Positions 1-8,384 of a stretch of 64,000 nt of DNA are shown piece after piece. Made by a program: the position numbers and the translations under genes. The stretch covers positions 1 through 64,000 of the forward strand of contig JANOSD010000084.1 of assembly GCA_031415655.1 (NCBI GenBank), given 5' to 3'. The notes under the pieces were generated by a model. That model saw only the letters and a list, made by a program, of their open reading frames with translations, was not told where the DNA came from and did no database searches. Each line of letters starts with the position of its first letter. Position 1 is the first letter of the stretch. This DNA is from JAKOVR01 sp031415655 (GTDB lineage Bacteria > Actinomycetota > Acidimicrobiia > Acidimicrobiales > Acidimicrobilacustridaceae).

Positions 1-1
1 C

Positions 2-85
2 GACTATGAACGCTGCCCCGAAGTCACCGAAGGATTCGTATGGGCCGCGCACACCCGCCTTCTACTCCGGCGACTGACCGACTAG
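2..85 (+). pseudogene. 3' end of a transposase gene (fragment)
   Basis: The first bases read in one frame as the last 27 residues of a protein, ending at the TAG at 83-85 and containing a DYER...WAAHTRLLLRRL-like tail. This resembles the C-terminus of IS5/IS4-type transposases (compare the DYERTTES...RRLARQA tail of the IS at 4978-5947). The gene enters from the left edge, so its completeness cannot be judged. The downstream stretch 86-172 shows no gene. Confidence 0.45.
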
Positions 86-172
86 CCCGCACCCCCTCTG
101 ACCTGCGAATACTTGCGCGACAGCCTCTTAGAACGTTTTGGGCCCACGTGTCGGATTCGCATGGGGCGCCGA

Positions 173-1321
173 CTACGACTCAATCGGACGAACGCCGTCC
201 GTGCCGGTCGGGCGCAGTTTGAGCTTCGCTTCGATCATGCCGTTGAGGGCATCGGCAATCTCGTGATCGCGATCCTGGGTGGCGTGCTGGTAGATCAGTG
301 CCGCCCGCGAGGTCGACTGGCCGAACCTCGCCATCAGCTCCTTGGTGCTCGCGCCGGTCATCGCCGCAAGCGTGTTTCCGGTATGCCTCAGATCGTGCGG
401 CTTCATGCCCTCGATGTCGAGCGCGTTCATCGCTCGACCCCACGCGGTGTACCAGCTCGCCCGGCGCAGCGGCTGACCATCGGACCCGCAGAACACGAGG
501 CCCTTCTTGCCCGGGGCGGCGAACTCGGCGAGGTGAGCTTCCAGCTCTGGCTTGAGCATCGCCGGGATGGCGACGGTGCGGACGCCGGCGTCGGACTTGG
601 GGGGGCCGAGGATGCGGGTGCCGTCCTTCAGTTCCTGGTACTGCTCGACCACCTTGATGCGGCCGTGGAGCAGGTCGACTCGCTCACGGGTAAGGGCCAG
701 CATCTCGCCGAGGCGCAGACCGACGAACGCACCGACGAGCACCATCGCCCGGAATCTCGGCTCGATCGTCTCCGCGATATCGAACACCTGGGGGATCGAT
801 GCGATCGGCCGCTCCGGAGCCTTCTCCTGACCGGCGCCCTTGATCACGCACGGATTCCGAACGAGCAGCTCGTCGGCCACGGCCGTGTTCAGGATGGCGT
901 GCAGCAGCCGGTAGCACTTCGCCACCGTCGGGTTCCCCGGCTTATCGGCCCGGAGCAACCCCGAGTGCCAGTCGCGCACCTTCGTCGGCGTGATCTTCGC
1001 CAGCTCGAGCCCACCCAGGCCCGGGAGGATATGCAGTCGTAGCTCGCCCTCGTAGAGCTCGACCGTGCGCGGCCGCAGGTCCGGTCGCTGCTCGAGCCAT
1101 TTCGTCGAGTACTCCCGCAGCGTGGTCTTCCCGGCGACCGGGTTCACCCACTGGCCGCGCTCCATGTCAGAACGAACCGTCGACAGGTACGCCTCGGCGT
1201 CGCGCTTGGTGCGAAACGTCGACGGGGCGCCGACCATCTTCCCGTCCAGGCGGTAGCGCGCCTGGTACCGACCCGACGGCAGCTTGCGGACGCTGCCCCA
1301 CGCCGCCTTACCCGACGCCAT
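173..1321 (-). CDS. Tyrosine site-specific integrase (Int1)
   Basis: This 382-residue protein is a phage/ICE-type tyrosine recombinase. The N-terminal AP2-like/SAM-like arm-binding region (WGSVRKLPSGRYQARYRLDG) is followed by a core-binding domain and a C-terminal catalytic domain. Visible catalytic elements are GLRLGE (Arg), PHDLRHT (His-x-x-Arg) and a late Tyr in ALIYQHA. The late box reads RFGQSTSR where LGH is usual. The ATG at 1321 was chosen because the conserved N-terminal motif begins there; the longer reading has an atypical leader. The start lies about 230 bp from a tRNA-Gly att copy (1551-1595), and the gene is transcribed away from it, as expected for an integrase next to its own attachment site. 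It probably mobilised the element lying to its left. Confidence 0.9.
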   Translation of the reverse strand: MASGKAAWGSVRKLPSGRYQARYRLDGKMVGAPSTFRTKRDAEAYLSTVRSDMERGQWVNPVAGKTTLREYSTKWLEQRPDLRPRTVELYEGELRLHILPGLGGLELAKITPTKVRDWHSGLLRADKPGNPTVAKCYRLLHAILNTAVADELLVRNPCVIKGAGQEKAPERPIASIPQVFDIAETIEPRFRAMVLVGAFVGLRLGEMLALTRERVDLLHGRIKVVEQYQELKDGTRILGPPKSDAGVRTVAIPAMLKPELEAHLAEFAAPGKKGLVFCGSDGQPLRRASWYTAWGRAMNALDIEGMKPHDLRHTGNTLAAMTGASTKELMARFGQSTSRAALIYQHATQDRDHEIADALNGMIEAKLKLRPTGTDGVRPIES

Positions 1322-1441
1322 GGCACCGCCCGACACGAGAACGGACAGGAACGAACGCAACGACATCAACCCGACGATCCACGCGCGTAGCACGAGATCG
1401 CAGCGTGTTGGTAAGGGGCCGTCGGAACATGCAAGCCACTA

Positions 1442-1477
1442 TGGCACATCCGATCTGCTGTGGCACGTACGTGGCAC
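1442..1477. promoter_or_regulatory. Candidate Int1 arm-type sites (TGGCAC repeats)
   Basis: TGGCAC occurs three times in 36 bp (1442, 1461, 1472) between the int1 start and the att core at 1551. Short repeats flanking a core site are typical arm-type integrase binding sites. The repeats are seen directly; their function is inferred. Confidence 0.4.
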
Positions 1478-1496
1478 GGAGCCCTCAGAGACGACA

Positions 1497-1545
1497 AAAC
1501 CCGCAGGCAAGAGACCTCCGAAAAGTGCCTCTGACCTGCGGGTTT
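1497..1545 (-). terminator. Hairpin next to att1, probable tRNA-derived terminator
   Basis: AAACCCGCAGG (1497-1507) and CCTGCGGGTTT (1535-1545) form an 11-bp inverted repeat. Read on the minus strand, the hairpin lies just beyond the tRNA-Gly 3' end and is followed by a T-rich run. It would terminate transcription from a tRNA or the element end. Confidence 0.5.
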
Positions 1546-1550
1546 CTGGA

Positions 1551-1595
1551 GAGCGGGTGACGAGAATCGAACTCGCGTTCTCAGCTTGGGAAGCT
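1551..1595 (-). repeat. att1: partial tRNA-Gly 3' end copy
   Basis: These 45 bp match 42037-42081 of the intact tRNA-Gly exactly, covering the 3' acceptor strand, T arm, variable region and 3' half of the anticodon arm. The D arm and 5' acceptor strand are missing, so it is not a functional tRNA. It is the product expected when a tyrosine integrase recombines into a tRNA 3' end. Confidence 0.85.
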
Positions 1596-1826
1596 TCCTA
1601 TCCTAAGCCTGTGACCAGCACTTTCGCGCCGTTTCAATGGTGCCAGGACGCGGTCAGGCCGCGGAGCGGAGTGCACCTGCGGTCAATCGCGGTCGACGTC
1701 GGTCACCTCCGATTCGGGTCCGACATCAGCTACAGCGTCCTCAGCTTTTCCGGTTGAGAACGCGGCCGCCGTCAGGCGAGCCGACATCCATGGCAGCCGT
1801 CTCCGCTGGGTTCTGAACCATCCGGA
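1596..1826. other. Left-end sequence of the element between att1 and att2
   Basis: No convincing gene is present. The 165 bp after att1 are closely similar to the sequence after att2 (7204-7375), sharing for example CAATGGTGCCAGGACGCG, GGGTCCGACATCAGCT and GTCCTCAGCTTTTCCGGTTG. Two adjacent elements therefore have related left ends. Confidence 0.7.
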
Positions 1827-2234
1827 TCAGGCGTCGGTGGTGATGTCGCCGATGGCGAGGTCGACTTCGGTGTCGTCGTAGACGGCGACGATGCGGAGGT
1901 GCCCGCCGGTGGCTTCGATGAAGCGGGCGAGAGTCGCGAGGCGCAGGTTGTCGCGGTGCTCGATCTTGGAGACGTCACCCTGGGCGATGCCGAGCTCTTC
2001 GGCGAGTTGGGTCTGGGTGAGACCCACCGCCTGGCGCACTTGGGCGAGCGTCGCGCGCTTCCGCTCGATGAGCGCGTCGATGTCATGCGTGAGCTCGCTG
2101 TGCGCCGCCTTGGCCCGGCGAGCATGGAGCGCCTTCGCACGTGCGGCCTTGTAGCGCTTCGTCCCTTCGCTGGCCTTCTTGCCGAGGTGGGTGTCGACGT
2201 CGATCTGGTCGACGGTCTCGTTGAATCGGCTCAT
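1827..2234 (-). CDS. XRE-family antitoxin
   Basis: This 135-residue protein is a likely HigA-type antitoxin that binds its partner toxin and represses their shared promoter. A charged helical N-terminal part (1-60) is followed by an XRE helix-turn-helix (VGLTQTQLAEELGIAQGDVSKIE) and a short C-terminal region (GGHLRIVAVY). The ATG at 2234 overlaps the toxin stop by 4 bp (ATGA), which fixes the start and implies translational coupling. The toxin-first gene order fits HigBA-like modules. The pair sits just inside the att1-att2 element and could stabilise it against loss. Confidence 0.85.
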   Translation of the reverse strand: MSRFNETVDQIDVDTHLGKKASEGTKRYKAARAKALHARRAKAAHSELTHDIDALIERKRATLAQVRQAVGLTQTQLAEELGIAQGDVSKIEHRDNLRLATLARFIEATGGHLRIVAVYDDTEVDLAIGDITTDA

Positions 2235-2674
2235 CGTGTTCGTCTCACTTGCGCATGGTGGTTCGGGTTGGTTCGTTCCCAGTCCGGGACGAGGGTGTTC
2301 TCGATAGCGGTGACCTTCGACGGGTACCAGTTGTTGCCGAGCTTGGTCTTGTCGCCCATGAGCATGACCACGGCGAACTCCTCCTTCGTGCTCATGTCGT
2401 TGAACCAGACGTAGGCGATGCGGATGACGGGCGGCCGATCGGCGTAGGGCGTGTAGTTGGTTGGTGGCGTCCGTCGGAGCGCGAAGGTGCGAAGGCGTGA
2501 GATGACGATCGGATGACTCGGATCGCCCGCCGTCTCTCCTTCGATGTCGTGGCCGTGCCGTTCGAGCGCATCGAGCAACGCCGCGATCTCGCCGGCGATC
2601 TCGAGCTGGTCCTCGTCCGCGCACAACGCCTCGAACTGGGCAGCGAAGTAGGCGTGGAACTCGACCCGGGGCAC
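2231..2674 (-). CDS. RelE/HigB-like toxin
   Basis: This 147-residue protein sits directly upstream of the XRE antitoxin and overlaps it by 4 bp. The N-terminus (FAAQFEALCADEDQLEIAGEIAALLDALERHG) and the core with an RTFALRRTPPTNYTPY loop and PVIRIAYVWF strand are consistent with a RelE/ParE-superfamily mRNA interferase. The tail after the GNNWYPSK segment extends beyond a minimal RelE fold. Catalytic residues cannot be assigned by eye. The toxin role rests mainly on operon context and fold-like features. Confidence 0.75.
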   Translation of the reverse strand: MPRVEFHAYFAAQFEALCADEDQLEIAGEIAALLDALERHGHDIEGETAGDPSHPIVISRLRTFALRRTPPTNYTPYADRPPVIRIAYVWFNDMSTKEEFAVVMLMGDKTKLGNNWYPSKVTAIENTLVPDWERTNPNHHAQVRRTR

Positions 2675-2908
2675 ACGTATGAGTATGGCCTATGATCAAT
2701 TATTGCGTCAAGGCAATACTGGCCGTCCGGATCATGTCAACTGGGGAACGACATTGATCTGGCGGTCCTCATCGAGAGACACGCTGACTCCACCAATCCA
2801 GCGAGGGGCCCGAACGTACGGGGACGTGTACCGGTTTCACGTGTCTCATGCGAGTAGACCGTTGTGGAGGTGCGCGACGACGAGCGGAGCGACATCACGA
2901 GGGGGCCT

Positions 2909-3415
2909 GTGTCCGAGCCGCGCGACTACACCGATTTCTACCGGGAGGCGTGGCCGCAGTTGATGCGCCTCGCGTTTGCCCGCGTCGGTGATGCCGGGCG
3001 GGCAGAGGATCTCGTTCAAGACGTGCTGGCCGACGCCCATCGGCGTTGGTCGCAGCTCGCTGGCTACGACGACCCTCTCGCCTGGGCACGTCGTGCCGTG
3101 TTGAACCGGTCCATCTCACGGTGGCGTCAAGCCGGCAGCGAGCGTCGGGCTTTGGCGATTGTCAGCACTGGTGGCGCGAAATCGGCCGACTCGTCAGACC
3201 TTGTAGAAGGCGATCCGGATCTCTGGGCGGCGATCCGGGCACTGCCGGATCGCCAGCGTGACGTGACTTTGCTGCTTTGGTTCGAGGACCTGCCTGCGGG
3301 ATCGGTCGCCGTGATCCTCGGCTGCAGTGAAGACACCGTACGAACGCACTGGCGGCGCGCCCGATCCAAGCTCACCGAAATGTTGTCCAATCAAGAAGGC
3401 GAGGCAGAATCGTGA
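2909..3415 (+). CDS. ECF-type RNA polymerase sigma factor
   Basis: This 168-residue protein is a small sigma-70 family (SigE-like ECF) factor. Region 2 (DFYREAWPQLMRLAFARVGDAGRAEDLVQDVL) and region 4 (LPDRQRDVTLLLWFEDLPAGSVAVILGCSEDTVRTHWRRARSKL) are clear. The GTG at 2909 is preferred because ACGAGGGGG lies just upstream; an ATG at 2864 would add 15 atypical residues. The stop overlaps the next start (GTGA at 3412), so it is coupled to a membrane protein that is the likely anti-sigma factor. It probably responds to an envelope signal. Confidence 0.9.
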   Translation: MSEPRDYTDFYREAWPQLMRLAFARVGDAGRAEDLVQDVLADAHRRWSQLAGYDDPLAWARRAVLNRSISRWRQAGSERRALAIVSTGGAKSADSSDLVEGDPDLWAAIRALPDRQRDVTLLLWFEDLPAGSVAVILGCSEDTVRTHWRRARSKLTEMLSNQEGEAES

Positions 3416-4644
3416 ACCTCGACGAACGGCTCGACACGGCTCGCCGCGAGTACCTAGAGCATCCGTGGCCTGCGCCCGCGACCACCATCGACACGCCTGG
3501 CCGACCCCCGACGCGTCACCGTTGGCCGCTCGTCGGTGTCGCGGTGGCCGCTTGTGTGATTGTGGCCGCGTTCGTCGCCGTGAACCGGCCTTCTCCTGGC
3601 GGTGACGTCGTGGCGGGACCGAACGCCACCGGCTCGACTTCATCGTCAGCCGCCGGTACCGCCGCTCTCGGCGAGGGCCTCGCGAGCTCGGAAGCTGAAC
3701 CGGCCATGCCCGAAGTGCCAGCCGGCTGGAAGCTGATCGATTACAGCGACTTCCGTTTCGCAGTACCAGCGGACTGGCAGATCGCGATATCGAGATCGTG
3801 CTGGCAACCCGCTGGCGACCCGACTCCGACCGGGGTCGTTCTGCTGCAATCATCGCCCACCGACAACCAAGGGTCCTGTGGTCCACAGCACCCCCTTCCC
3901 GCATCCGTACTGACACTCGTCGGCGGTCAGCCCTCAGCATTCTCGGGCGAGGCCACCACCGTTGGCACCCTCGATGCGGTTCGATACGTGGGGCCGAGCT
4001 GCTCGCCGCCTACCTGTCCACACAACCAGTACCTCATCGACAACGCATACGTGCTCTCCTTCACCGGGCCGCTCGAAGGCGAGGTCCTTGCCACCTTCAC
4101 CACGTCCGGCCGCAATCGCTCGCTTCTCGCTGGACCCGCCGCCGACCGAAACGGGTGGAGGCCAGTGTCGAGCGGAGGCGTGACGGTGGAAGTCCCGTCG
4201 TCATGGACGATGCTCGACCTTCCCGCCTCGTACCACGAGGAACGGAATCCTGACGGATCCGTCGTGAGCCAAGGGGGCCACATCAACCCCGGCGAGTGCA
4301 ATGGCGTGTACTTCCCTACGCGCCAAGGCAACGAGCCGACCACCTACGTGGGTTCGTCGCCTCTCGTGCCGTCATGCCCTTTTTCGACTTTCCGAGACCT
4401 GACGCCGGCTGATGGCGTCTGGATCCGCACGGTCGACCAGAAACATCCTGCTTCCCTTTCCGCAGAGCGGTCGGTACAGGTCGGCAGTGCCACGGTGACG
4501 CTGCTCAAGGCGCCGACACAGCTCACCGTGCCCGTCATCGATCTCGAAGTGAAGACTCGTGATGCGACGGTTCTCCTCTCCATCGGCGTCGGGGCCGATC
4601 CGTCCGTCGCGCGAACAATCCTGCACTCGCTGTCGATTGTCTGA
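3412..4644 (+). CDS. Membrane-anchored probable anti-sigma factor
   Basis: This 410-residue protein has a short cytoplasmic N-terminus (MNLDERLDTARREYLEHPWP), one membrane helix at about 39-58 (WPLVGVAVAACVIVAAFVAV) and a large extracytoplasmic region. The outer part holds repeated W-K/FAVPADWQ-like and VEVPSSWTML segments, suggesting two related beta-rich modules. No zinc-binding ZAS motif was seen. The call as anti-sigma factor rests on GTGA coupling to the ECF sigma gene and on topology. The ligand is unknown. Confidence 0.7.
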   Translation: MNLDERLDTARREYLEHPWPAPATTIDTPGRPPTRHRWPLVGVAVAACVIVAAFVAVNRPSPGGDVVAGPNATGSTSSSAAGTAALGEGLASSEAEPAMPEVPAGWKLIDYSDFRFAVPADWQIAISRSCWQPAGDPTPTGVVLLQSSPTDNQGSCGPQHPLPASVLTLVGGQPSAFSGEATTVGTLDAVRYVGPSCSPPTCPHNQYLIDNAYVLSFTGPLEGEVLATFTTSGRNRSLLAGPAADRNGWRPVSSGGVTVEVPSSWTMLDLPASYHEERNPDGSVVSQGGHINPGECNGVYFPTRQGNEPTTYVGSSPLVPSCPFSTFRDLTPADGVWIRTVDQKHPASLSAERSVQVGSATVTLLKAPTQLTVPVIDLEVKTRDATVLLSIGVGADPSVARTILHSLSIV

Positions 4645-4692
4645 CCCGTCGAGCTGGTCCGCAGCGTCGTGGTCTCGGGCGGGGACCGTGCC
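4645..4692 (-). pseudogene. Short degenerate duplicate of an integrase tail
   Basis: On the minus strand this stretch reads VPARDHDAADQL, closely matching VPARDRDAADHLQ in the integrase tail at about 4877-4925. It appears to be a leftover of another integrase C-terminus or a local duplication, and it starts right after the anti-sigma stop. Confidence 0.4.
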
Positions 4693-4713
4693 CACCAGAC
4701 ACTCCGAAAACGA

Positions 4714-4746
4714 GGACCGCCGCCCTGGTTAGGAAGGCGGCGGTCC
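4714..4746 (-). terminator. Strong hairpin terminator beyond int2
   Basis: GGACCGCCGCC (4714-4724) and GGCGGCGGTCC (4736-4746) form a perfect 11-bp stem with an 11-nt loop. On the minus strand it is followed by CGTTTT, fitting a Rho-independent terminator for int2. Confidence 0.65.
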
Positions 4747-4977
4747 GGGTGGTGTGGCTATCTTGGAGTGGTGAGCTCGAAGGGTGTTGGTGGTGACCGT
4801 GCAGTTGGTTAGCTGGGCGGCTGGCTCGCTCGTGAATCATCCGTCGGGATGCCGGGCGGGTCAGGTTCCTCGTGGAGGACGGTTTGGAGGTGGTCGGCTG
4901 CGTCGCGGTCTCGGGCGGGGACCCAGGCCCAGTAGATGTCGAGGGTGGTGGAGGTGCGGGCGTGCCCGAGGCGGTTA

Positions 4978-5947
4978 GAGCGTGTTTTAGAACCTGTTTG
5001 TGGGGGTCCACCATAGGGTCGCGCGTATGTTCGATAGTGGTGTATGCGTGAACCTCGAACCCGAACGTACCCATCGGACATGTCAGACGCGGAGTGGAAT
5101 CTGATCCGGGTGCACCTCCCCGAATCGAAGTCCGGCGGGCCCAAGGGAGGACGCCCGCCGGCACCGCTACGTGAAGTCGTCGACGCGATCTTTTATGTGT
5201 TGCGGTCAGGGTGCGCGTGGCGGATGCTCCCCGCGGATTTCCCGCCGTGGCCAACGGTCTACGGGTACTTCCAGAAGTGGAGAACCGACGGGACTCTTGA
5301 CCGTGTCCACGACGCGTTGCGTGCGCAGGTGCGTGGCAGCGACGAAGAAGGAAACCGCGATCCGGAACCGACCGCGTCGATCATCGACGCTCAGTCAATC
5401 CGCGGTGCGGACACTGTCGGCGCGGAAACCCGGGGGTACGACGCGGGCAAGAAAACCAATGGTCGTAAGCGTCACGCCATTGTTGACACCCTCGGGATGC
5501 TGCTCATCGTCACGGTCACTATGGCGTCGGTTCAAGACCGCGACGGCGCGAAACTGGTCATCGACAAACTGCACGCGAAGCACCCTGGTGTGAGACACAT
5601 GTGGGCTGACGGCGGGTACGCAGGCAAGCTCGTCACCTGGCCAAAGAGACCGTTGGGTTGACGATCGAAGTGGTCCGCAAGATCGAAGGCCAGGTCGGCT
5701 TTGTTGTCCTCCCGCGACGGTGGGTTGTGGAACGGACCTTTGGATGGATCACCAAATGCCGGCGTCTCAACGCTGACTACGAACGCACCACCGAATCGTC
5801 TGAGGCGCTTGTCAAGTGGGCGATGATTGGCATCATGAGCCGCCGGCTCGCCCGGCAAGCCAACCCCACCGGCAACGACGTCACCCCGTACAACTGGAAA
5901 CCAAAACCCGTCGACGTCGCCGCATAAACCGGTTTAAAAACACGCTC
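4978..5947 (+). mobile_element. IS5-family insertion sequence, 970 bp
   Basis: The ends carry imperfect inverted repeats: GAGCGTGTTTTAGAACCTGTTT at the left and, reverse-complemented, GAGCGTGTTTTTAAACCGGTTT at the right. The flanks are a direct repeat TTA (4975-4977 and 5948-5950), consistent with the 3-bp TNA-type targets of the IS1031-like IS5 subgroup. It interrupts int2. The transposase reading frame is split (see the transposase entry). Confidence 0.9.
5044..5927 (+). pseudogene. IS5-family DDE transposase, frame split at about 5640-5660
   Basis: Residues 1-205 (5044-5661) carry the first two acidic residues (SIIDAQS and WADGGYAG); the rest (5658-5927) carries the glutamate box (WVVERTFGW) and the C-terminus. 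The natural reading from TWAKETVGLTIEVV needs a -1 shift near 5640 (a missing G in a TGG-GCC context) or slippage on CCAAAG. Programmed frameshifting in this family is known, but here the break lies after the second D, an unusual place. A simple frameshift mutation is the more economical reading. The start ATG at 5044 lies 66 bp inside the left end. Confidence 0.75.
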
Positions 5948-6993
5948 TTAGCGACGGTTCGCACGTCGATGCCGGCGGTGAGCAGTTCGGTGGCGACGAA
6001 ATGACGGAGCCCGTGGATCTTGACGTGCTTGAGGCCGACTCGATCTCGGAGCCGTTCCCAGCGCCGGGACACGAGTTCGGGCCGCCACGGCAGCGTCGCC
6101 GACGGGTCGTTCGTGAATACCAGGTCGGCTGGTCGGAACTCCCGCGAACCGGTCGCAGCGCGGCGCTCCGCGGTTGTGCGGAGTCCGCGAAGTGACTCGG
6201 TGGCGCGGTCGGTGATCGACACGCGGCGGAACCGGTCGGTCTTCGTGGTCTTGATGATGACTCCGTCCTCCTTGGTCGCCGACACCGACCGTTCGATACG
6301 AACGGTCCGCGTCTTGAGGTCGATGTCGGACCATCGCAGCGCGCACACCTCACCGCGTCGAGCACCCGTCGCGGCGGCCAGATCGAGCCAGCACGCGAGT
6401 TGTGGATCGCGTTCACGGGCGGCGGCCATCAACGTTCTTACGTGTTCGACCGTCGGGGGCACGACGGTGGTGCGGGGAACGACGGGTCGTGTTGCGTCGG
6501 AGACGGGGTTGCGGACCAGCCAGCCCCAGCGGACCGCTTGGGCGACGGCACGGTGTAATACGACGTGCGCGTTTCGCACGCGGGACGGCCCGAGCCCGGC
6601 CAAGGCGAGGCGGTGATACATCTGGTCACAGTCACGCGCAGTCAACTTCCACAACGCGATGTCACCTAGCTCCGGGATGAGATACCGGTTCACGACGCTC
6701 TGCCAGTCCTGTCGGGTCGTCGGCGCCAACGTCGCCGTCGTCATGAACTGCTCGAGCAACACCGCCACGGTGACTTCGCTGCCACCCTGCAAGCCGGCGC
6801 CGGCTTCCACCACGAGGCGTTGCAGCGCGGCGGTGGCGTCAGTCCGCGAGCCTCGGAAGGTTCGTGATAGCCGGCGGCTCTCGCCCGTGACGGCGTCGGG
6901 GTCGGAGGTCACCTGGAGGCGCCACACGCCCGGTGATCGTTCGGTCATGGTTCCTGTTCGGGGTTTTGTCATCAGACACGATGACGCCCAATT

Positions 6994-7096
6994 GCACCCG
7001 AATCGCACCACGCCGCGAACCCCACAAGCCCATGGCTACGGGCAATTCGCGGCGCCGACAGCCCGACCGTCGGTCGAATCGCACCACATCGCACCA
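6994..7096. promoter_or_regulatory. Candidate Int2 arm-type sites (GCACC repeats)
   Basis: GAATCGCACCAC occurs twice (7000-7011, 7076-7087), with further GCACC copies at 6994 and 7091, between the int2 start and att2. The sequence differs from the TGGCAC repeats near att1, as expected if each integrase has its own arm sites. Confidence 0.45.
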
Positions 7097-7159
7097 AGAT
7101 CCGCTCGACGGGCCCGAGCGTCGTGGCCAAGAAACCGATCGTGACCAGGTGATTCACAC

Positions 7160-7203
7160 TGGAGCGGGTGACGAGAATCGAACTCGCGTTCTCAGCTTGG
7201 GAA
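7160..7203 (-). repeat. att2: partial tRNA-Gly 3' end copy
   Basis: These 44 bp are identical to the 3' part of tRNA-Gly (42035-42081 region), including the encoded CCA complement, then diverge in the anticodon stem. It is a non-functional tRNA fragment left by integration and adjoins int2. Confidence 0.85.
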
Positions 7204-7469
7204 AAAGCTTACTATTCCAACGCTGTGATCTGCGGTTTCGCGCCGATTCAATGGTGCCAGGACGCGCTCAGGCCGCGGAACCCAGCGCACCTACGGTCAC
7301 TGGCGGTCAACGTCGGTCAGGCCGAACTCGGGTCCGACATCAGCTGCCGCGTCCTCAGCTTTTCCGGTTGAGAGCGCGTCCGCCATCGGGCTCGCACGTC
7401 GATGTCTGAGATGACGAGTGCGGCGGCCCCGGCGCGAGGAGCCGGCCCGTGGCTGGGGTCGTGACATGC
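7204..7469. other. Left-end sequence of the element between att2 and att3
   Basis: No gene is visible. The part to about 7375 is homologous to 1596-1760 after att1. The remainder shows no recognisable feature. Confidence 0.6.
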
Positions 7470-8351
7470 CTACAACGCCGTCCCGTCCGAAAGGACGCGT
7501 CCCTCAGCGAAGAACGTGCGAAAGCTCCAACCACGGGAGGTCTTGCCTTCGATGACCTCGCCTTCGATTCCGAGCAGCGGCCGGAGGAACGATACGTAGG
7601 ACCACGGCAGGTCGCCGTCGCCCCCTGAGGTTGTCATCCCGCAGATGAGCCCCGACGTGTTGAGCACCGGCCCACCACTCATCCCTGGGTGGTTTGGCTT
7701 TCCAGCAAGGGCCACCGGGAACGTGAGCAGCACGCGATCCCGCCCATCTGGGTGGACCTCCTCGACGAGTCCACGACAGGCCATCACCTGACTGCGATAG
7801 CTCACTGAAGCCAGATCACCATCGATCGTGATCGGCATACCGTCGGGCGAACTGGTGTAGCCAAGCGCGAGGATCTCGTCGCCGACTGCAGGTGCCGTGA
7901 AGGTGAGAGGCACGCGGCTGAGGCGTGCCGTGTCCTCATCCGTCCCTCGATGCTCGAAGATCAACAACGCGAGGTCGTGCGCCACGCGGCCGTCGGCGTC
8001 AGCGCTCGCCGCTTCGCAATGGACTACGCGCATCGGGCCGTCCATGGAAGCGCCAGTGGTCGCGTCGACCTGGTCGGTAAAAAGGAGCAACTGGAGCTCA
8101 GTGGCGCCGCCGGGTGAGTACGGCAGGAAATCTTCGACGACATGTCGGGCGGTCAACGCGAGGCCGGGAGCGATGAAAAATGACGTTCCCAGCGGTCGCA
8201 TCTCGAGTTCGTCGATTGCTACGACTGGCAGGACGAAGCGCGTCAGCGGGTGGTCGAAGTCGAACACCTTCGAGGTCGTCAGATCGAGTTCCAGCGCACC
8301 GTCTGCGAACTCAAGGTGAATGGGAACGTCGGGCACGCCACATCCTGTCAC
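7470..8351 (-). CDS. Trypsin-like serine protease
   Basis: This 293-residue cytoplasmic-looking protein has no signal peptide. It carries a full chymotrypsin-fold triad: His70 in LTARHVV, Asp126 in AHDLALL and Ser225 in HPGMSGGPVL. The GTSFFIAPGLALTARHV context resembles V8/HtrA-type S1 peptidases without a PDZ domain. The GTG at 8351 is the longest start; a GTG five codons later is possible. It follows the HEPN-motif gene after 33 bp on the same strand, so they are probably co-transcribed. Intracellular trypsin-like proteases encoded beside nucleases or sensors occur in anti-phage systems, which is the suggested role here, by inference only. Confidence 0.85.
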   Translation of the reverse strand: MTGCGVPDVPIHLEFADGALELDLTTSKVFDFDHPLTRFVLPVVAIDELEMRPLGTSFFIAPGLALTARHVVEDFLPYSPGGATELQLLLFTDQVDATTGASMDGPMRVVHCEAASADADGRVAHDLALLIFEHRGTDEDTARLSRVPLTFTAPAVGDEILALGYTSSPDGMPITIDGDLASVSYRSQVMACRGLVEEVHPDGRDRVLLTFPVALAGKPNHPGMSGGPVLNTSGLICGMTTSGGDGDLPWSYVSFLRPLLGIEGEVIEGKTSRGWSFRTFFAEGRVLSDGTAL

Positions 8352-8384
8352 CCCGAGACGGAGAAGCCATGAGCTTCCAGACCG

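Larger units (their letters stand above)
4809..6948 (-). pseudogene. Tyrosine integrase (Int2) interrupted by an IS5-family element
   Basis: The N-terminal and most of the catalytic part is encoded from 6948 down to 5951; the last 50-odd residues are at 4977-4809. Joining the two across the IS with one copy of the TTA duplication reads RTVANRLGHARTSTTLDIY in one frame, giving about 388 residues. Catalytic elements are GARRGEVCAL (Arg), HGLRHF (His-x-x-Arg), RLGHA (His) and DIYWAW (Tyr). A start at 6972 is also possible. The gene lies about 210 bp from att2 (7160-7203), the same layout as int1 and att1. As it stands, the last catalytic His and Tyr are cut off, so the enzyme should be dead unless the IS excises precisely. 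Confidence 0.9.

Noticed and set aside
173..1393. Longer start for int1 at 1393
   Set aside because: The added 24 residues are not family-like; the ATG at 1321 begins the conserved N-terminal motif.
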